Notes: generated by a model not told the origin, from the sequence alone. Counted from the stretch's first letter, positions 23,353 through 37,406 are shown. The stretch is DNA of 64,000 bases from Hedera helix (GCA_947179155.2 OX359265.1:6882108-6946107), one strand, 5' to 3'. Numbers and translations are program-made.

Positions 23353-26300
23353 ATGGTGGCTGTAAAAGTACAAAGAAACCCTAACTTTTCATTCAAAGTT
23401 CGTTCACCTTTGTTGTTAGGGTTAATTGACGCTCCGTTATCTTCTGAATTTTGTAGGGGAAACTGAACTCGTTCAATAAGAATCGAGTTATGGAAGAGAC
23501 TGGCAGTAGCAAGAGCGGTATATTGATTATTATTTACATAGTTTCTTTTGAGTACATTACTTGTGATGATTTTGTTTCCTGTTCAATTTTTGAGAAACAG
23601 TGGGAGTCAGAAATTTCAAGGTTTATGCAGAAAATGATAAGGTTAAACCTCGTGGTCGCAATTCTGTTACAGAATTAAAGTAAGTCTGTTCAGTATGTTC
23701 TTACAAATATTATGTAGATGGTTAATTTAGTTTTAGTACAAAAAGTTAAAAATGATGAATCCTTCACGACTCTACTTTTCGTTTATGTAATTTTGTATAG
23801 TTTAAGTGATTTTGCCACTCTCCAAGATTATCATGTTTCAAAATCGTTGATCCCTTTATGTGCCTGAAAGCAAATGAAAGAAGGTCTTGAGAAAATTAAG
23901 GAAACTGAATTCTGAGTCTCATATTTTGAGAAAGATAAATAGGCAATAGCTGCGCAAAGAAGGCGGGGGGATAATGTCTTTTACTAGTTTTATTTATGTG
24001 TTCACCATATCAATATTGCGGGAGAAATAATGGTGATTCATTACTAATTATCTTTTTATTCTGTGCAGAAGGAAATCTGTTCCTGTGAACAATGGGATTT
24101 CTCAGGTCACTGCAACTGATTCCAAGGTTATTGCATTTCCATTTATTTTTTGAAGTACTTTCCCTGTATGTGGATGATCATGGATTGGTGGTAGGAATTT
24201 AATATGTACATCGCTTTCTAAAGTACCTCTAAATTCCTTTCTGTTTTACTTCTTATAAGATAAAAGGGGGTCTCAAGAATTTAGAGAGGACTAAAGGAAA
24301 GCATGATAGTTCTGGTAAGGATTAACCAGCATTTATAAAATTTTGAATTTTATGCTTGAAGAACCCTTTATCAATCCATATCCATCCCCAGCTAAGATAA
24401 ACATTGGAAGAAAAGTTCTAGCTGATATAAGCAATGTCCGGGCTGATGCTTCAAGCACTGTATTGCACGACGGTGCCAAACCAGAGTAAGTGATATTGAT
24501 ATATTTCACTTTGAAGGAATTCCTCCTTTGAGTAGTTCTTTTGGACTCTGTTTAAGGGAAAAAAAGAGAGAGGAGGATTAGAATAGGCTTCTTTGATTTA
24601 TTGAGCATTAACTACCATTTAATCTCATCGTGTCTTTTTCTCCTATGATAGAAAAGTGAACAATTGGAAAAATGCCTGACCTATTCATTTTTTTTATTTT
24701 ATCTACATGTCATTATTTTAAAGTTGCATGTTCTTTTATGGTGCAGGAAGACTAAAAGCAAAAGCATTACGTATTCACAACGGTAGGCACGACTTCCTTT
24801 TATTGTTAGCTTCTTGGGTCTTTTAAGATCATTTTAATACTCCCTCGTCCTTTTAAAAGACACTATTTTTTGGATGTTTTCCGGTACAAATTTTAGATGA
24901 GAGGGAAATACATTTCTTTAATGTAGTTTGGATATATCCTTAATATAGTTTAAAATATATATGTAAACATACCATGAATATAAAATTATACTTTAATCAT
25001 TATGCATGCATATATGTTTTTGGCATGCCTTAAATATGTGGCAAAAAATACTTCCACAATTTCTCGTTTAAAATAGGATAGAGGTAGCAATTAATATAAG
25101 ATAGGTTTGATACCGAAAGGTCTTTCTTTGCTTCTCGCAACATGATTTTGTCTAAATAGAGGACCTAGTTAATTTGTAGTTAAACTTTCACTATGTAAAT
25201 TAGTGGGATGGATAATACTATCTTTTAAGTTTTTATTATACTTTAGGTATGTCTTTAAGTTTTGAATGATCTTGTTCTTTACTTCTTTCCTTCCAGTAAT
25301 TTCGGCATTATTTCTCTAGGTCTTCAATTGGTACAGGTCTTAGGATTGCAAGTTCTTCTTCATCCAGCAAACCATTGATGGTATGTCTAATAAATATTTT
25401 TTCAACTTTTTCTAAATGCAATTTTTCTTGATGTTCAATTACTGTATTCGGCAATTACTCTTGTTATTCCTTCTGCAATCTGCAGTTTAGTGTCGAAATT
25501 GATTTTTCCTTAAGCTATAGAAAATAGTTATTTATTGGAATAGCTTGAAGTATTGGTATATAATTACGTTTGTTGCATACTTGCATGTATATTGTTACTA
25601 ATGCAACAGTTGTCAAGCAATGTGTCTCGGCTTGAATTTGAAACTGCACCTTCTGCATTGGGGATGGCGGTTATGGATGTTGTATCTTTAGAAAGGATAA
25701 TTGCATTTTTTACTCTCAGTAATATTGAAGTTGACATATATAAACAATTTGAGAAACCCAATTTGTTGACTTCCAAAGAAGTAGGTGAATAATGTTAGCA
25801 TCAGAACCTTTGTGGAGGAGATATATTATGGAACAAAGTTTGAACCATTTTCCTTTTTAGTTTTATTCAAGTCATTAGTTTTGGATCAGGGGAAGAGAAA
25901 TGCACCTGTGCTCGTATGTAGACAAAGTGTTTATAAGAAAGGATGAAGTAAAAACAAGAAAGAGGAGCTTAGCTATTAAAACTACCAGAAGATATAACAG
26001 TTTGTCATTATGGTTGCTTTACTTTCAAAAAGGTTAAATGGCATTGTATTTTCACTAATATCTAAGTTAACATTTTAATAGTTTGGGAAACACATTACAA
26101 TAGTTTGGGAAATAATTATAAAATTCTACCTCCAGAAGGAGTGGACAAATAATGTTGACATAAGAACCTTGCTGATGGAAGGTATTTTAAAATAAAGTTC
26201 AGACCATTTTACATTGAACTTCGTCTTAAGTGATTAACTTAAACTTCGGACGTGGGGTGTAAACTAGAGCACATATAAGTAAAAAGCTCTTAAAAAGAGA

Positions 26301-29300
26301 AAGAGGAGCCTTTAGGTGTTAGAATTACCAGGAAATTTGGCAAAATTAAATTCTCGACTGCATAGGAGGTGCATTTTCCAAGTAAAAGAATTCTATAGAT
26401 TCTATTCTTCACCTCTTTGTTCCTTTACACCAGTTCCTAATAATCAATCACCAATTGCTATGTTGTGTCGTTTTAAACTAGGGAAAACTAAGGACGAACC
26501 TGAGTCAATCCACTGGTGACCATCATACCCTGAAGAAAGGTAACTTTTATTTTAAAGATTGTTTTCTTTTTTTGATTGAACAATGCATTATAATTTATAC
26601 ATTTCCTTGTTTTGGGTACAACAGTGGATAAAAATGATCTGAAGGTCTCTTTTGAATACATAGGGACCAAGGTTCAGCTTCGTAAATCTTTCAATACTAC
26701 TGTAGTAGGCAGGTATGTGTGCAATGCAGTTTGTTAGTTGTTACTTTCTCAATGATTACAAGGTTAAGTACCTAGGCCCGTCAATCTTTTTTTGATTTCC
26801 TTAATGTGAAATTCTTTTTAATTTCTCCCATAGTGTTAGACGTGTTACTTTGAAGAATTTCTGACAATTTTTTTTAATTTTTTTGTCAGGAAATCTCAAA
26901 TTCCTCTCCCGCCAACAAGGTTTCATTTGTTGATGAATATGGCTTCATGTTTTTTTTCTGTTGTCGTGTTTTGCAAGATAATATTTCATTCCATTATTAT
27001 TTATTTTTTTTAAAAAAATTATTTCATTTTGAAGGAATTCTTTACCGGTGTTAAAGCGAGTGAACAAAGTGTGTTCAAGTGAGTTAGGGAAGGTTAGTCT
27101 TATGTAATGATTTTTTTTTTCTTTCTTTTAATTGTTGATAGGTATGCATGGGTAGAAAATAATGTAAAATACATAGGTTATAGTTCTTTTGCAGATTCCT
27201 ACTGTCTTTTTGTCTTCAATCAATCTGTGATAATCGTTGCTTGTAGGAACATGCTGAAAATCCAGAAAAAAGTAAAGAGTACGGTTTTTCTGGTGAGAAG
27301 CTGGACTTTAAGCTTATTGTTGTTTCCCAGTAAGTCCAAGCTATTAAAATAATATTGGCGACATGCCGTTGCTTGCCATTGTTGACTTCAGTTAAGCTCA
27401 AAGTTGGTAGGAGAGTTTTACCCCCAGGAAGCAGTAGCAGGATGACCCTTTCAAGGAATCAAGTTAGTGATGGCTTTGTAAAGACGTGAGCACAATGAAC
27501 TGTAAATCTGTTTTAGACGTTACGTGTAAATCATTTTAAAACTTCATATAATATTTGTTGAAAGAAATGTCTGACTCAAGAGTCGAGACATTGACTAAAT
27601 CTTATGTTATCTGCCTTTTTATTTTGTATGTTGTTTGACTTAAGAAAAATCGTACAAGGCTTAAAAGGTTCATACCAAGAATTATGGAATTGGGTATATA
27701 GAACGGGAGTTTTCACTTTAGTATAGCAGCCAACTTTTTTGCTTTGTTAACTAACGTATATTTTCATGTTTGTTTCTAGGGCTTTGGGCGGTCAGCATAA
27801 GGTGGTGGATACACGGGCAACGTCGAGAAAATTATTGAAGGTTTGAAACATACTACTGCAATTGCATATTTATTTTTTGTCTTTCTTTTGCTTCAAGGTA
27901 TGTAACATTTCAGTGGCTTGTTGTTTAGTTGGTAGGCATACTTTAAATTTTAATTTAGCCATGAACTAGGGGTGCGGTTTCAACAATATCAATGTAGCTA
28001 AGCACATCATTTTATTCTATTTGAAAGTGAACAAAATGGAATGAGAAATTAACTAGGATTGAGTACATGCACTGGTGTGAATTGTGAATAATTCTGATTA
28101 AGTTGAAGACTTGAAGTTGAACCTTAAGTTATTTTCGATGTAGATGCAAAGTGTGCAACCGGGAAAAATAAATTCTAGATCTCCATGCCAAGGAAAATTG
28201 TAAAATGGGTTAGCTTGTGATGTGCATTTATATAAACAGTACTGTCTAGTGTAGCACTTCATCTTTCATTTAGTTCTTGCTTAAAATAATAGAAAATAAG
28301 TTAAGAGATACCCAGTATAAAGAAATATACAATTAGGATTATTTCCCGCAGACATGAAATCGTGCATGAGCTATTGTTTTCGCCATTGGAATGGAATGAG
28401 ATAAGAATCCCTGAATATCTTTCCTACATTCATCAAGGGAAGAATTTCCAGTTATAAGAGTTAGAAATCCAAATTTTGATTCCAAGCTTGGACCTCTTCT
28501 TTTGGAACTTGGAAGCTAAATAGAGCTATGAAGTTATGTAAATAAGGATACTTCATGAAACTCTTTAACTTGCAGTCCACATGTGTGCTCTCTAGTTTGT
28601 AAGGACAAAACCACTCTTATCTTAAAATAGTCCAAGTGTATATACAATACCATCAGACATGTACAACAGGCCGGTCTGGTTTGGTCCGCCTTGAGCCTGC
28701 AAGGCTTTGGCTATTATTGACCAGACCAGGCCTCGACTTTTGACCCTCCCTGCCCAAGCCAGACCGGGTTTTCCCATGAAAATCTGGCTTGTTGAGGCCT
28801 GCAGGCCAGTCTAAACCTGCAGGCCAGGCCAGGCCAGATATCAAGTCTTATGCCGTGTGTTTGTTAAAGATGGATAGTAAAAAGGGAAAAGAAGAGGAAA
28901 CATTTTATCTCTCTTATATATTTGTTTTGTTCCTACCACAGAGAGAGAGAGGAACTTGATGAGGAGAATTAAAAATCTCTTCTTGTTGATAAAAATAAAA
29001 GAAGTTGATTATGAAAATCTACTACTTGGCAAGGGAAAAAAACTATTATCAAATTTCCGGAATAGCTCACAGTTATTCTGAATTAGTTTGGTTTTTCATT
29101 TTTGTTAGTAATGCATAAAATCACGGTCTTTTCATCAAAATAAAAATTAAATCTTCAAGATAAAATATAAAAAAATTAGTTCCCACAATGTGGTTGATGG
29201 ATATAAAGAACATCCAATTACTTCAAACTCTGCTTCAACACACCTAACATCTTCATTGGCATCCAGAAACATGATTGGTCTCCCTAGGATCGAGACTTGG

Positions 29301-32300
29301 AGATAATTGTGGGACTAATTTTTTTATGTTGAAGATAAATGTTTTATTTTGATGAAAAGACCATGATTTTATGCATTATTAACAAAAAGGAAAAACCAAA
29401 CTAAATTAGAATAGCTGTGCGTTATTCCGGAAATTTGATAATAGTTTTTTTCCTTGCCAAGTAGATTTTCACAATGAGCTTCTTTTATTTTTAACAACGA
29501 GAAGAGACTTTTAGTTTTCCTTGTCAAGTTTCATATCTCTCTCTACAAATAAGAGAGATTAAATATTTCCTTTCCCTTTCTTTTATTCCACCCTTAACAA
29601 ACACACGGCATAAGGCTTGAAATCTGGCTCAAGGCCTAGTCTGGCCCAAGTGCTGGCCTGCAATCCTCAACAGGCCAGATTTTCGTGAGGAAGCCCGGTC
29701 AAACCTGGTCAACCGCCAAAGCCTGACTGAACTGCTCTGTTGTGCATGTTTGCAATGAAGTGACAAATACCTAACTGTTCTACTTCTATCTTAATGACTG
29801 ATTGCATTATACCTCTCAAACGTAGCTCAGAACCAGCAACTTATCATGATTCACCTTTTCTTAGTCTTGTTATCGGGTCTGTGAAAGACACTGAGCATTA
29901 ATCTACTGAGTTTCATGATAACTTTGATAACTGTTTAACATGGCACTCACACATTGAAAGTTGTGTAACTGTGTGTTCGTTCCAATTTTGTAGCTATAAA
30001 ATGTTTCTCTCAAACACAAGATATATTTAAGATTGCAGTTGGTTGACATTAGCACCAATTTATGTCTAGTTGTTCACTTAGTTACCGGTCAATATAATAT
30101 TGCAATTTGCTATCACTATTTAAAATGATCTCCACTTCTTTCTGAATAGTACGTTTGGGAAAAGTATGTTATTATTATATATACCCTTCCGCTCCATTAA
30201 TACAGCTATTTACTCTCTTTCTTCAATTGATATCCCAGCCAATTGTGAAACCCAAGGTCACAATTTCAGATACTCAAACTACTTCAAAATCTGAGACAAT
30301 CGGAGCTGCAACATTATCTAAAAGAAAGGAGGAAGTGCAGACGTCTTTGTTATTTGCACATAATGCCTCATTTATCCCCTGTGAACAACCTGCTCAAGAA
30401 GAACTTCCTTCAGATTGCAGCAGCAAATTAGTTCCAAGTGCATCTGATATCATTGCCAGGAGAAAGTCTGAGCATAGGAAATCTTATACGTCTTTATTGA
30501 TGGCAAGATCAAAGGTGGACGCATATTATTTATTACATCTTTTTGGACGTTTTTTGTTCCTTTCTAGTTATTTATAAGAGGGGACAAAATTCTGCAGCTA
30601 TTGAAGGAACATGGTGAAATTACAAAGCAAAATTTTCTGCCAAACATTTATGATGATTGCAATCCCCTTGAAGTTGCTGAATATGTCGATGAGATCTACC
30701 GTTATTATTCGGTTATGGAGGTAATTTACTTTTCACTCTCTCTCTCTCTTCTTTGTAGTTGTGCACGTCTCTAACACAGGCTGTTAAATATGCTTGACAG
30801 GCCTTTTCATGTACATATATGTGCCTTTAAGCAGACATTAATACTTTTCACTAATTATGATATAGTAGTGTTTAAAACTGCTATGAATTATACACCTACT
30901 TGATAAAACAAGGTAAAGCAGAAATGACTAGTGGACTTTTGGATCCTCCCAGTTGGGCTTCAAATTTTCTGTTCGTCTCATGATGGACCTGATGTGCAGC
31001 TGGGCTTCAATTTTTCAGTTTGTTTAATGATTTACTACAGGCCATCTTATGCTGCTTTTGCCTCGTATTATTCTCCACTCTAACTTATTTTATTTATTTA
31101 GTTTTTCAACTTTATGTCTTTGATAATTTGACCACTGTTAGATTGCTGTAGATTAGTTATGAGAAAGAAATTCAAGGTTATTAAAGGTGAAAGAGTGAGA
31201 ACATCAACTATCCTACTTTGCCAATATGTTGGTATAGACAAAAGAAGAAAAGAAAAAATAATTAGCCAGTTAAAGCTTTTTGATAGCATTATGGTCCACA
31301 ATGCAGCAGCAGGGATCAAGATTTTATTGCAGAACTGAAGATTAGGGTGGTTAAAAGTAAAAAACATGAGCTTACAAAGCTTCTGTCTTAAAATACGGGT
31401 GCAACTTGTATGTTTCTGTTGCAATGTCTGTCAATGTGATTTACATGTTTCAATCTTCTTTTTCAATCAGTAAGACTCGGTAAAAGTTCCCCAAAATGGG
31501 ATCAACTCATGTTCATTGGAGCATGTGTTTTATGTATATAATATCCTAATGATTTTGGAATAAATTTTGTAAGGACGTTTTGTCCTATTGAATTCATATT
31601 CTGGGATCATTGATCTTGGAGAGACAGGCATAATTATCATGACCAACTTCCGGGGACTTAAGGTCACCGTCTGTTCCCGCACGGAACCCTCTTATAATGT
31701 TGACAGTACTTAAGCTTCTATATTTACATAACATCTTATCATTTACATGCAGGCGCACCATCAACCACTGAAAAATTACATGGAAATGCAGAAAGAGATA
31801 ACACCACAAATGAGGGGCATATTGGTTAATTGGCTTATTGAAGTAATTTCTTTTTTATCCTTTTAATGCATTTTCTTTTATTTTACCTTAATTATTTTTT
31901 TAAAATCTATTTTTCTGTATCTTGTCCCTCTCCTTTTCTTCTTTGTTTTCCTTTTGAGTATATGTGCTTGTGTTTTTATTTGTTTAGTTGAAATTATTTT
32001 TGTTAATCCTTTTCTTTAGATTTTAATTTTTTAAAATATTTTTCCTTCTCTTTTCTTTTTGCTTTACGTATACATATGGATTCATTTTCAGCCTACCACA
32101 TCTAGTTTGAGATAAAAGGCATAGTTGAGTTGATTTGAGTTCAAGCATTTTTTTTCCAGCGTTTCTGTTTATTTTATTTTTGCTGGTTTTGTTAACAGAC
32201 CTTCGCCCTTTACTATAGATTTTGAGTTATTAATACCCCACCTTGTTACAGGTGCATCTCAAATTTGATTTGATGCAAGAAACTCTGTATCTCATGGTGT

Positions 32301-33880
32301 CATTGTTAGACCAATACTTGTCCCTAGTTAGCATTAAGAAGAATGAGATGCAGCTAGTTGGTCTTACTGCACTCTTGCTGGCATCAAAATACGAGGACTT
32401 TTGGCATCCGAGGGTTGGTAGTCATGTCTTATTCATAATGTTTCTTATGAGTTCGTAATCTTTTACAATTAAAGAATCATTATTTGATTGGAGAGTTTTT
32501 GACCAATATGTGCCCATCTTATCTTTATTTGTGTATGTCTTACAGGTTACAGATCTAATTAGCATCTCAGCAGAGTCATACACGAAGGATCAAATGCTTC
32601 AAATGGTAAGCCTCTTCAATCTCTCGAATCCATTTGGTAGGGTTGTGTTTCTATCTTTTGTGAAATTAATTTCCTGTATGGTAGTAGTAATTATGAATCA
32701 GCATGATTAGCTCTTTCTGTGAGACTAAGTCTATATGTTAGGATTTCCTTACTGAATGTTCAAGGTTTTGGTTGTTTGATTTCCACGGAATAGCTTACTT
32801 CTGTAAGCTGCCTAGTTAGTTACATAACTATAAAAAAGACTTGGGATTTTATCTCAACCTTCACAGAAGTATGGGAGCCTGGGGAAGGCATTACGGTTTA
32901 TATAAATATATAATAAAACACATCAAAACAAGGAATATATGAGTGCAACAATAATAAAGGATACTCTTATCTCCATCAGGCGCTCACGGCTGACTGTGTA
33001 AAACAGTGGCTTTACAGTTGGTCATCCATTGTCCTATTTTTTCTGATATTGCATCTTTTCACAGGAGTCCGCTATTTTAAGGAAGTTGAAGTTCCGTCTT
33101 AATGCACCTACTCCATACGTCTTTATGCTAAGATTTCTCAGGGCTGCTCAGTCAGACACAGAGGTATGTTGTGTATTTTTATGCCAAATAATATAAGCGC
33201 ACTTCCCTAAAATATTTTTGTTAAATGTATGATTGAGCTGGGGTTATCCGTCTTCGATCTTTTTGACAATCACATTTTTTCTATCATATTTTCAATCGCA
33301 TTGATTCAGATATACATAGAATAGAATAGTTGTCCCAGAATCTAATTTAATCAGGAGGTGATATCAGCTTTTGATATCTGACTTTGTGTTTAATTATACT
33401 TAACCTCATCTTTCTTGTATACATTCCAAAATGTAGTATTTGCTTACACTTAAAGCAGCTAAATCTTGTTTTCTTTCACTCAATTTGCTGCAGTTTGAAC
33501 ATCTAGCCTTCTACCTCATTGAGCTTTCGTTAGTTGAATATGAAGCTTTGAACTTCAAGCCTTCATTGCTATGTGCGTCAGCTATCTATCTCACTCGGTG
33601 TACACTACATATGACTCCAGCATGGACCCCACTTCTTGGCAAACATACACATTATGAAGAATCCCAAATCAGGTTTATCTTTGTTTAAGAAATTTTCTGT
33701 CACGACTTTGTTGATTATTTTAGTTGTGTTTCTGATTGTTACAGGGACTGTGCGGAGAGTATTTTGAGATTCCACAAAGTTGCTAGGCCAGGGATGTTGA
33801 AAGTTACTTATGAGAAATTCATGAGACCTGATTACAGCAGGGTTGCAGCTATTAAACCCTTAGAGAGGCTGTCGCTATGA
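23353..33880 (+). CDS. CYCB3-1: G2/mitotic cyclin B3
   Basis: Activates a cyclin-dependent kinase at the G2/M transition and in mitosis. Twenty-two coding exons give 680 aa in one unbroken phase: 23353-23397, 23457-23517, 23601-23679, 24069-24126, 24260-24314, 24392-24485, 24747-24782, 25320-25380, 25610-25718, 26625-26712, 26890-26919, 27035-27092, 27247-27329, 27780-27840, 30239-30514, 30598-30720, 31753-31842, 32252-32413, 32546-32605, 33065-33163, 33494-33672, 33745-33880. Residues 106-114 (RKVLADISN) are a destruction box for APC/C proteolysis. The cyclin box begins near residue 425, with MRGILVNWLIE at 459-469, LLASKYED and the C-terminal cyclin fold to about 670. The divergent N-terminal half (1-400) suits the B3 class. 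Exon 9 is the least certain, but a 109-bp exon there is exactly what restores phase. Intron 14 (2.4 kb) contains a transposon. Confidence 0.93.
24838..25090. mobile_element. Stowaway-like MITE in cyclin B3 intron 7
   Basis: The left end ATACTCCCTCGTCCTTTTAAAAG pairs with a decayed right end (CGTTTAAAATAGGATAGAGGTAG). About 250 bp, AT-rich interior. Borders approximate. Confidence 0.5.
28654..29752. mobile_element. Fold-back hAT derivative in cyclin B3 intron 14
   Basis: The two halves are inverted copies of each other over most of the 1.1 kb. Outer ends are CAGACATGTACAACAG and, from the right, CAAACATGCACAACAG. Next come GGCC-rich subterminal segments like those of the 4.9-kb hAT element, then GCCGTGTGTTTGTTAA / TTAACAAACACACGGC arms running inwards to a loop near 29200-29290. 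No coding sequence. A clean target duplication is not visible. It would form a very long hairpin if transcribed. Confidence 0.75.
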
Positions 33881-33956
33881 TGTAGCCTCAGTTGAATTTT
33901 CTTTTCGGTGATGAAAAACGTTACTCCTTTGGTTAACGTAAGTTTCTCTTATGTAG

Positions 33957-34014
<58 letters not shown>

Positions 34015-35644
34015 TGTTACTTTTTGCCAAAATGAATTTCATACTCTACATCTTGAAAACCATTGTGTCCTTGAACACTTGCAGGAAGATACAGTAGATA
34101 CTGTTTTCATCCATCTGCTGTTGTATTTTTCTGTGCTTGTAAATGTATGACCAAGTCATGTTACTTCTGCGTGTGTTTTGTAATCTTGGCTTTGAATCTT
34201 GGTGTGTAACCTTTAAAATGTTGAGACTTCATGGAATTATTTTGATGGTATAGCCAGATTGCTATAAAATTCCATTCTGAACATGCTGCGTGTGTACCGA
34301 GTGAAAAGCCATTGAATTGCAATATATGAATCAAATGAGAGTCTGTTTTATAGATGTTATCTGCTCTTCTAATGTATTCTTTTTCCTTTAAAAATCCAAG
34401 AATTGTTATTTCTAGCATTCTGACCATTAATATTTTCTAAATTCTACTCCGAGAACTTCTCCAAGGTTTACTGAAGCTACAACATGAAGGACGAAACTGT
34501 GCTCTATGAAAACATATCACAGAATAGATGAGTTCACAATTACTTTAGGTTGCAGGGCTTTTGCTCCTTTTGAGCCTAGGCGTCTGTTGGATGTTGCATA
34601 GTTTATATGCCTCTCTTTTTCCATAAGCCAAAGGTTTGTCCTGTCAAATTAGTGGAAATACATTGAAAATAGATAGACCAGTGCCAGTATAAGGTTTGCT
34701 ACTCGGCCATCTTTTAGTAATACCCATTTCAAACAAGAATAGGATACTTCTAGTGCTGTCGCTTCCCGTATTGAGTTGAAGATGCAATCATCAACTTGTA
34801 AGCTATGTTAATGTACCAAAAAATAAGAGAATGTATGGAAATCATTGAGCAGAACAAGGGGTGTTTGGGGACAACATTCTGGTGGTGAAGAAGCTGCGAT
34901 AGAGTGAAATTCATTTATCTTGGCAAACCCATTACATACCAAGTAAAGGACTCTCACCATACAGGATCGTTGAAAGTTATCCATCACTTAATTCAGATCA
35001 AATGATATGTTACTAAGCAATGATATCATGGGTAGATCCTTCACTTGACTACTGCGGTTAAATATAACCTAATGCAGGAAAATATATAAGTCTGATAGAG
35101 TAGACTGAGGGAAATAAATGAAATTGCATGTCATATTTTTTAAAATGCTGCTCAACTTATTGACTTCAAAAGAAAGGATAGAGCCAAAAATGTACGATTC
35201 ATTTATAAAAGAAGGGGGGCTGTGTGGATAAAATCTTGGAAGCGTTGGTAAAAAGTAGGTAGCTCTATTGGTAGATCTTAGAACTAACTTCCACATTGAA
35301 ATTAACCAAAGACATTGTATTAACTATTAAGCATCTATCTATAATGTTTATCTTGTCAAGTTTAGGACTGATCCAAAGAAAGTGCAACAGGTTGGTTGGC
35401 ACCAAGATTGACTTCCTATTCATCTGCAGAACTACTACAGATTTTAAAGACATTTGTATCTAAAAATTCTCAGCTGCTCTTGTTAGAATCATGCATTATT
35501 TGATACATGGATTGTGTTCGAAGACATGAATATGATGAGTTTTCCCAACTATAGAAATACAACAAACTTGTTTTTGAATTCTAGTTATGCTTTAAAACTA
35601 CTTTTCAAACATGTGAATAAGCATATATATATATATATATATAT
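33881..35644. other. Cyclin B3 downstream region and intergenic spacer
   Basis: The first 300-500 bp are probably 3'UTR, broken by a (TA)n tract at 33959-34011. From 34450 to 35640 there are only short ORFs without recognisable content. A short (AT)n tract at about 35623-35644 borders the next transposon. Confidence 0.45.
33959..34011. repeat. (TA)n microsatellite
   Basis: About 26 TA units just downstream of the cyclin B3 stop codon, likely in its 3'UTR. Confidence 0.95.
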
Positions 35645-37406
35645 GGAAACCGATTCATTGACAACGTTGTAAAAATAAAATTATCATTACAACAAATCTC
35701 AGTATAATAACACTCGTCTGCAGTATAATATCTAGGTATCCGCAATATTATACTACGGACAGTATTAAATGTTCAAAATACTCTTAACAATCAAATGAAC
35801 AAACTCATTGTCCACAGTATAATATTGTGGACGGGTAAAAAAATAAAAAATATACTATCCGCAGTTTAATACTGCGGACGGTATAATTTTTTGTTTTTTG
35901 TTTTTTAACTTTTTCTTGTCCACGATTTAATACTATGAATAGGAAAAAATAAAAATAAAATAAAATTATACCGTCCGCAATATTATATTGCGGACGCTAG
36001 ACATATATTACTCTCTTTATCTCTCCTCTCTCTCACACATCAACTCTTCTTCTGTCCTCTGTAGCGAACATGCACCAGACAGTCCCTTCTTGACCCACCA
36101 AATTCGAAGCTCCACAGTCATGGGGAATTAATCTTTGGAAATTGCCCCTGCTTATTAATTCCAGCTCAGAAGTACTAGTACTTTGTGATCTATCTGATAT
36201 CTATCCTTAATCAAGAGGAACGAACTCTTTCTACAACATGCTTGCTTGCATTTAAGAGTGAGAGTCGGATGAGGATTGGGTGCAGGAGCTTCACTTGACA
36301 ACCCATGTATCTTTTTCATTTGTCAATATCATCATCATGTGTGAAAAAATAAATGCAAAATCATATACTAAAAGAATAAGACCAAGAAATATTATCCAAT
36401 AAATAACCCATTTCATTTTTTAAAATGAAATTTAAAGCAAATGATAAATTGATTCATCGCAATACCAAATCACGTTCTGTTGACACTAATATTTTATATC
36501 CCCCCACTTCACTACATCAATTTTCCAAAAAATCGTCAAACCTAAAAAATACAAACACTATCAATACATTAAATTGTAATAGAATATGAACTAAATTAAA
36601 TATTACACAAAAACAGGAGATGAGAACAAAAAAAATTATTATAACAACAAGGATATATAAAATATATAAATAATTAATCAATACATTTATTCAGTTATTA
36701 AAATCGACTGTTTTTGTCTAAATGTTTTCCTTATTTTTCTATAACAAAACAAATTTATTAAAAAGTAGTAGAAGTTAACGGATTAGGCATCCGATATAAC
36801 CCAAACGTGACTAGCTAACCGAACCCCAGAGCAGATTTGAAGCCTTAAAACTCATGGAAGGAAGGCCAAACAGGCGATCACTGTGTTATCTGAGATTTTG
36901 AAATCAAATTCAAAGCAGAAGCTTCGAACTGCAGTGGATGTGAGGAAGAGAGAGAGTAGCGATTATGAAGCATTTGCTTCAGAATTCGAGTATGGGTATG
37001 TGTGTATGAATGCTACTGATTTTGGCTTGTATCTTCTTCAATCCAGGTGAAAGTAATTTACTCAGATTCTATTACAAAAAACAATATATACCGCATGTAG
37101 TTAGAGAAGATAGTCCCAAAAAATCATCAAACAGGGAGAGAGAGATACTGAAAACAGGGGGACCTTAGAGAAGAACAGAAGAAGAGTTAATGTGTGAGAG
37201 AAAGGAGATAGATAAAGAGAATAATATGTTGCAGTATACATATTATTCTGCTAGACATTTAATACCATCCGCAGTATAATACTGCAGATACTTGTATATT
37301 ATACTGCAGACGAGGGCTATTTAAACCGCCAAATCTTAGCTTAGACGGCTGAGATCTATTGTAAAGATAATTATATTTTTACAATGTTGTCAATGGATTG
37401 ATCCCC
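35645..37406. mobile_element. Non-autonomous TIR transposon with palindromic CCGCAGTATAATACTGCGG repeats
   Basis: Left terminus GGAAACCGATTCATTGACAA and, read inwards from the right, GGGGATCAATCCATTGACAA. The inverted repeats continue through TTGTAAAAATAAAATTATC for over 60 bp. The subterminal regions carry at least six copies of CCGCAGTATAATACTGCGGAC, itself a palindrome. Both flanks are (AT)n, so a target duplication of 9-10 bp is possible but cannot be proved. The long TIRs suggest a Mutator-like element. No transposase is present. The centre may hold captured host sequence. Confidence 0.65.
36841..37046 (+). pseudogene. Possible captured host exon inside the TIR element
   Basis: A 68-codon open stretch, without its own ATG at the start, ends at a good splice donor (TCCAG|GTGAAA) at 37046. 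It contains AVDVRKRESSDYEAF and FEYGYVCMNATDFGLYLL, which look like real protein rather than AT-rich noise. It is more GC-rich than the rest of the element. I do not recognise the family. It could be chance. Confidence 0.3.
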
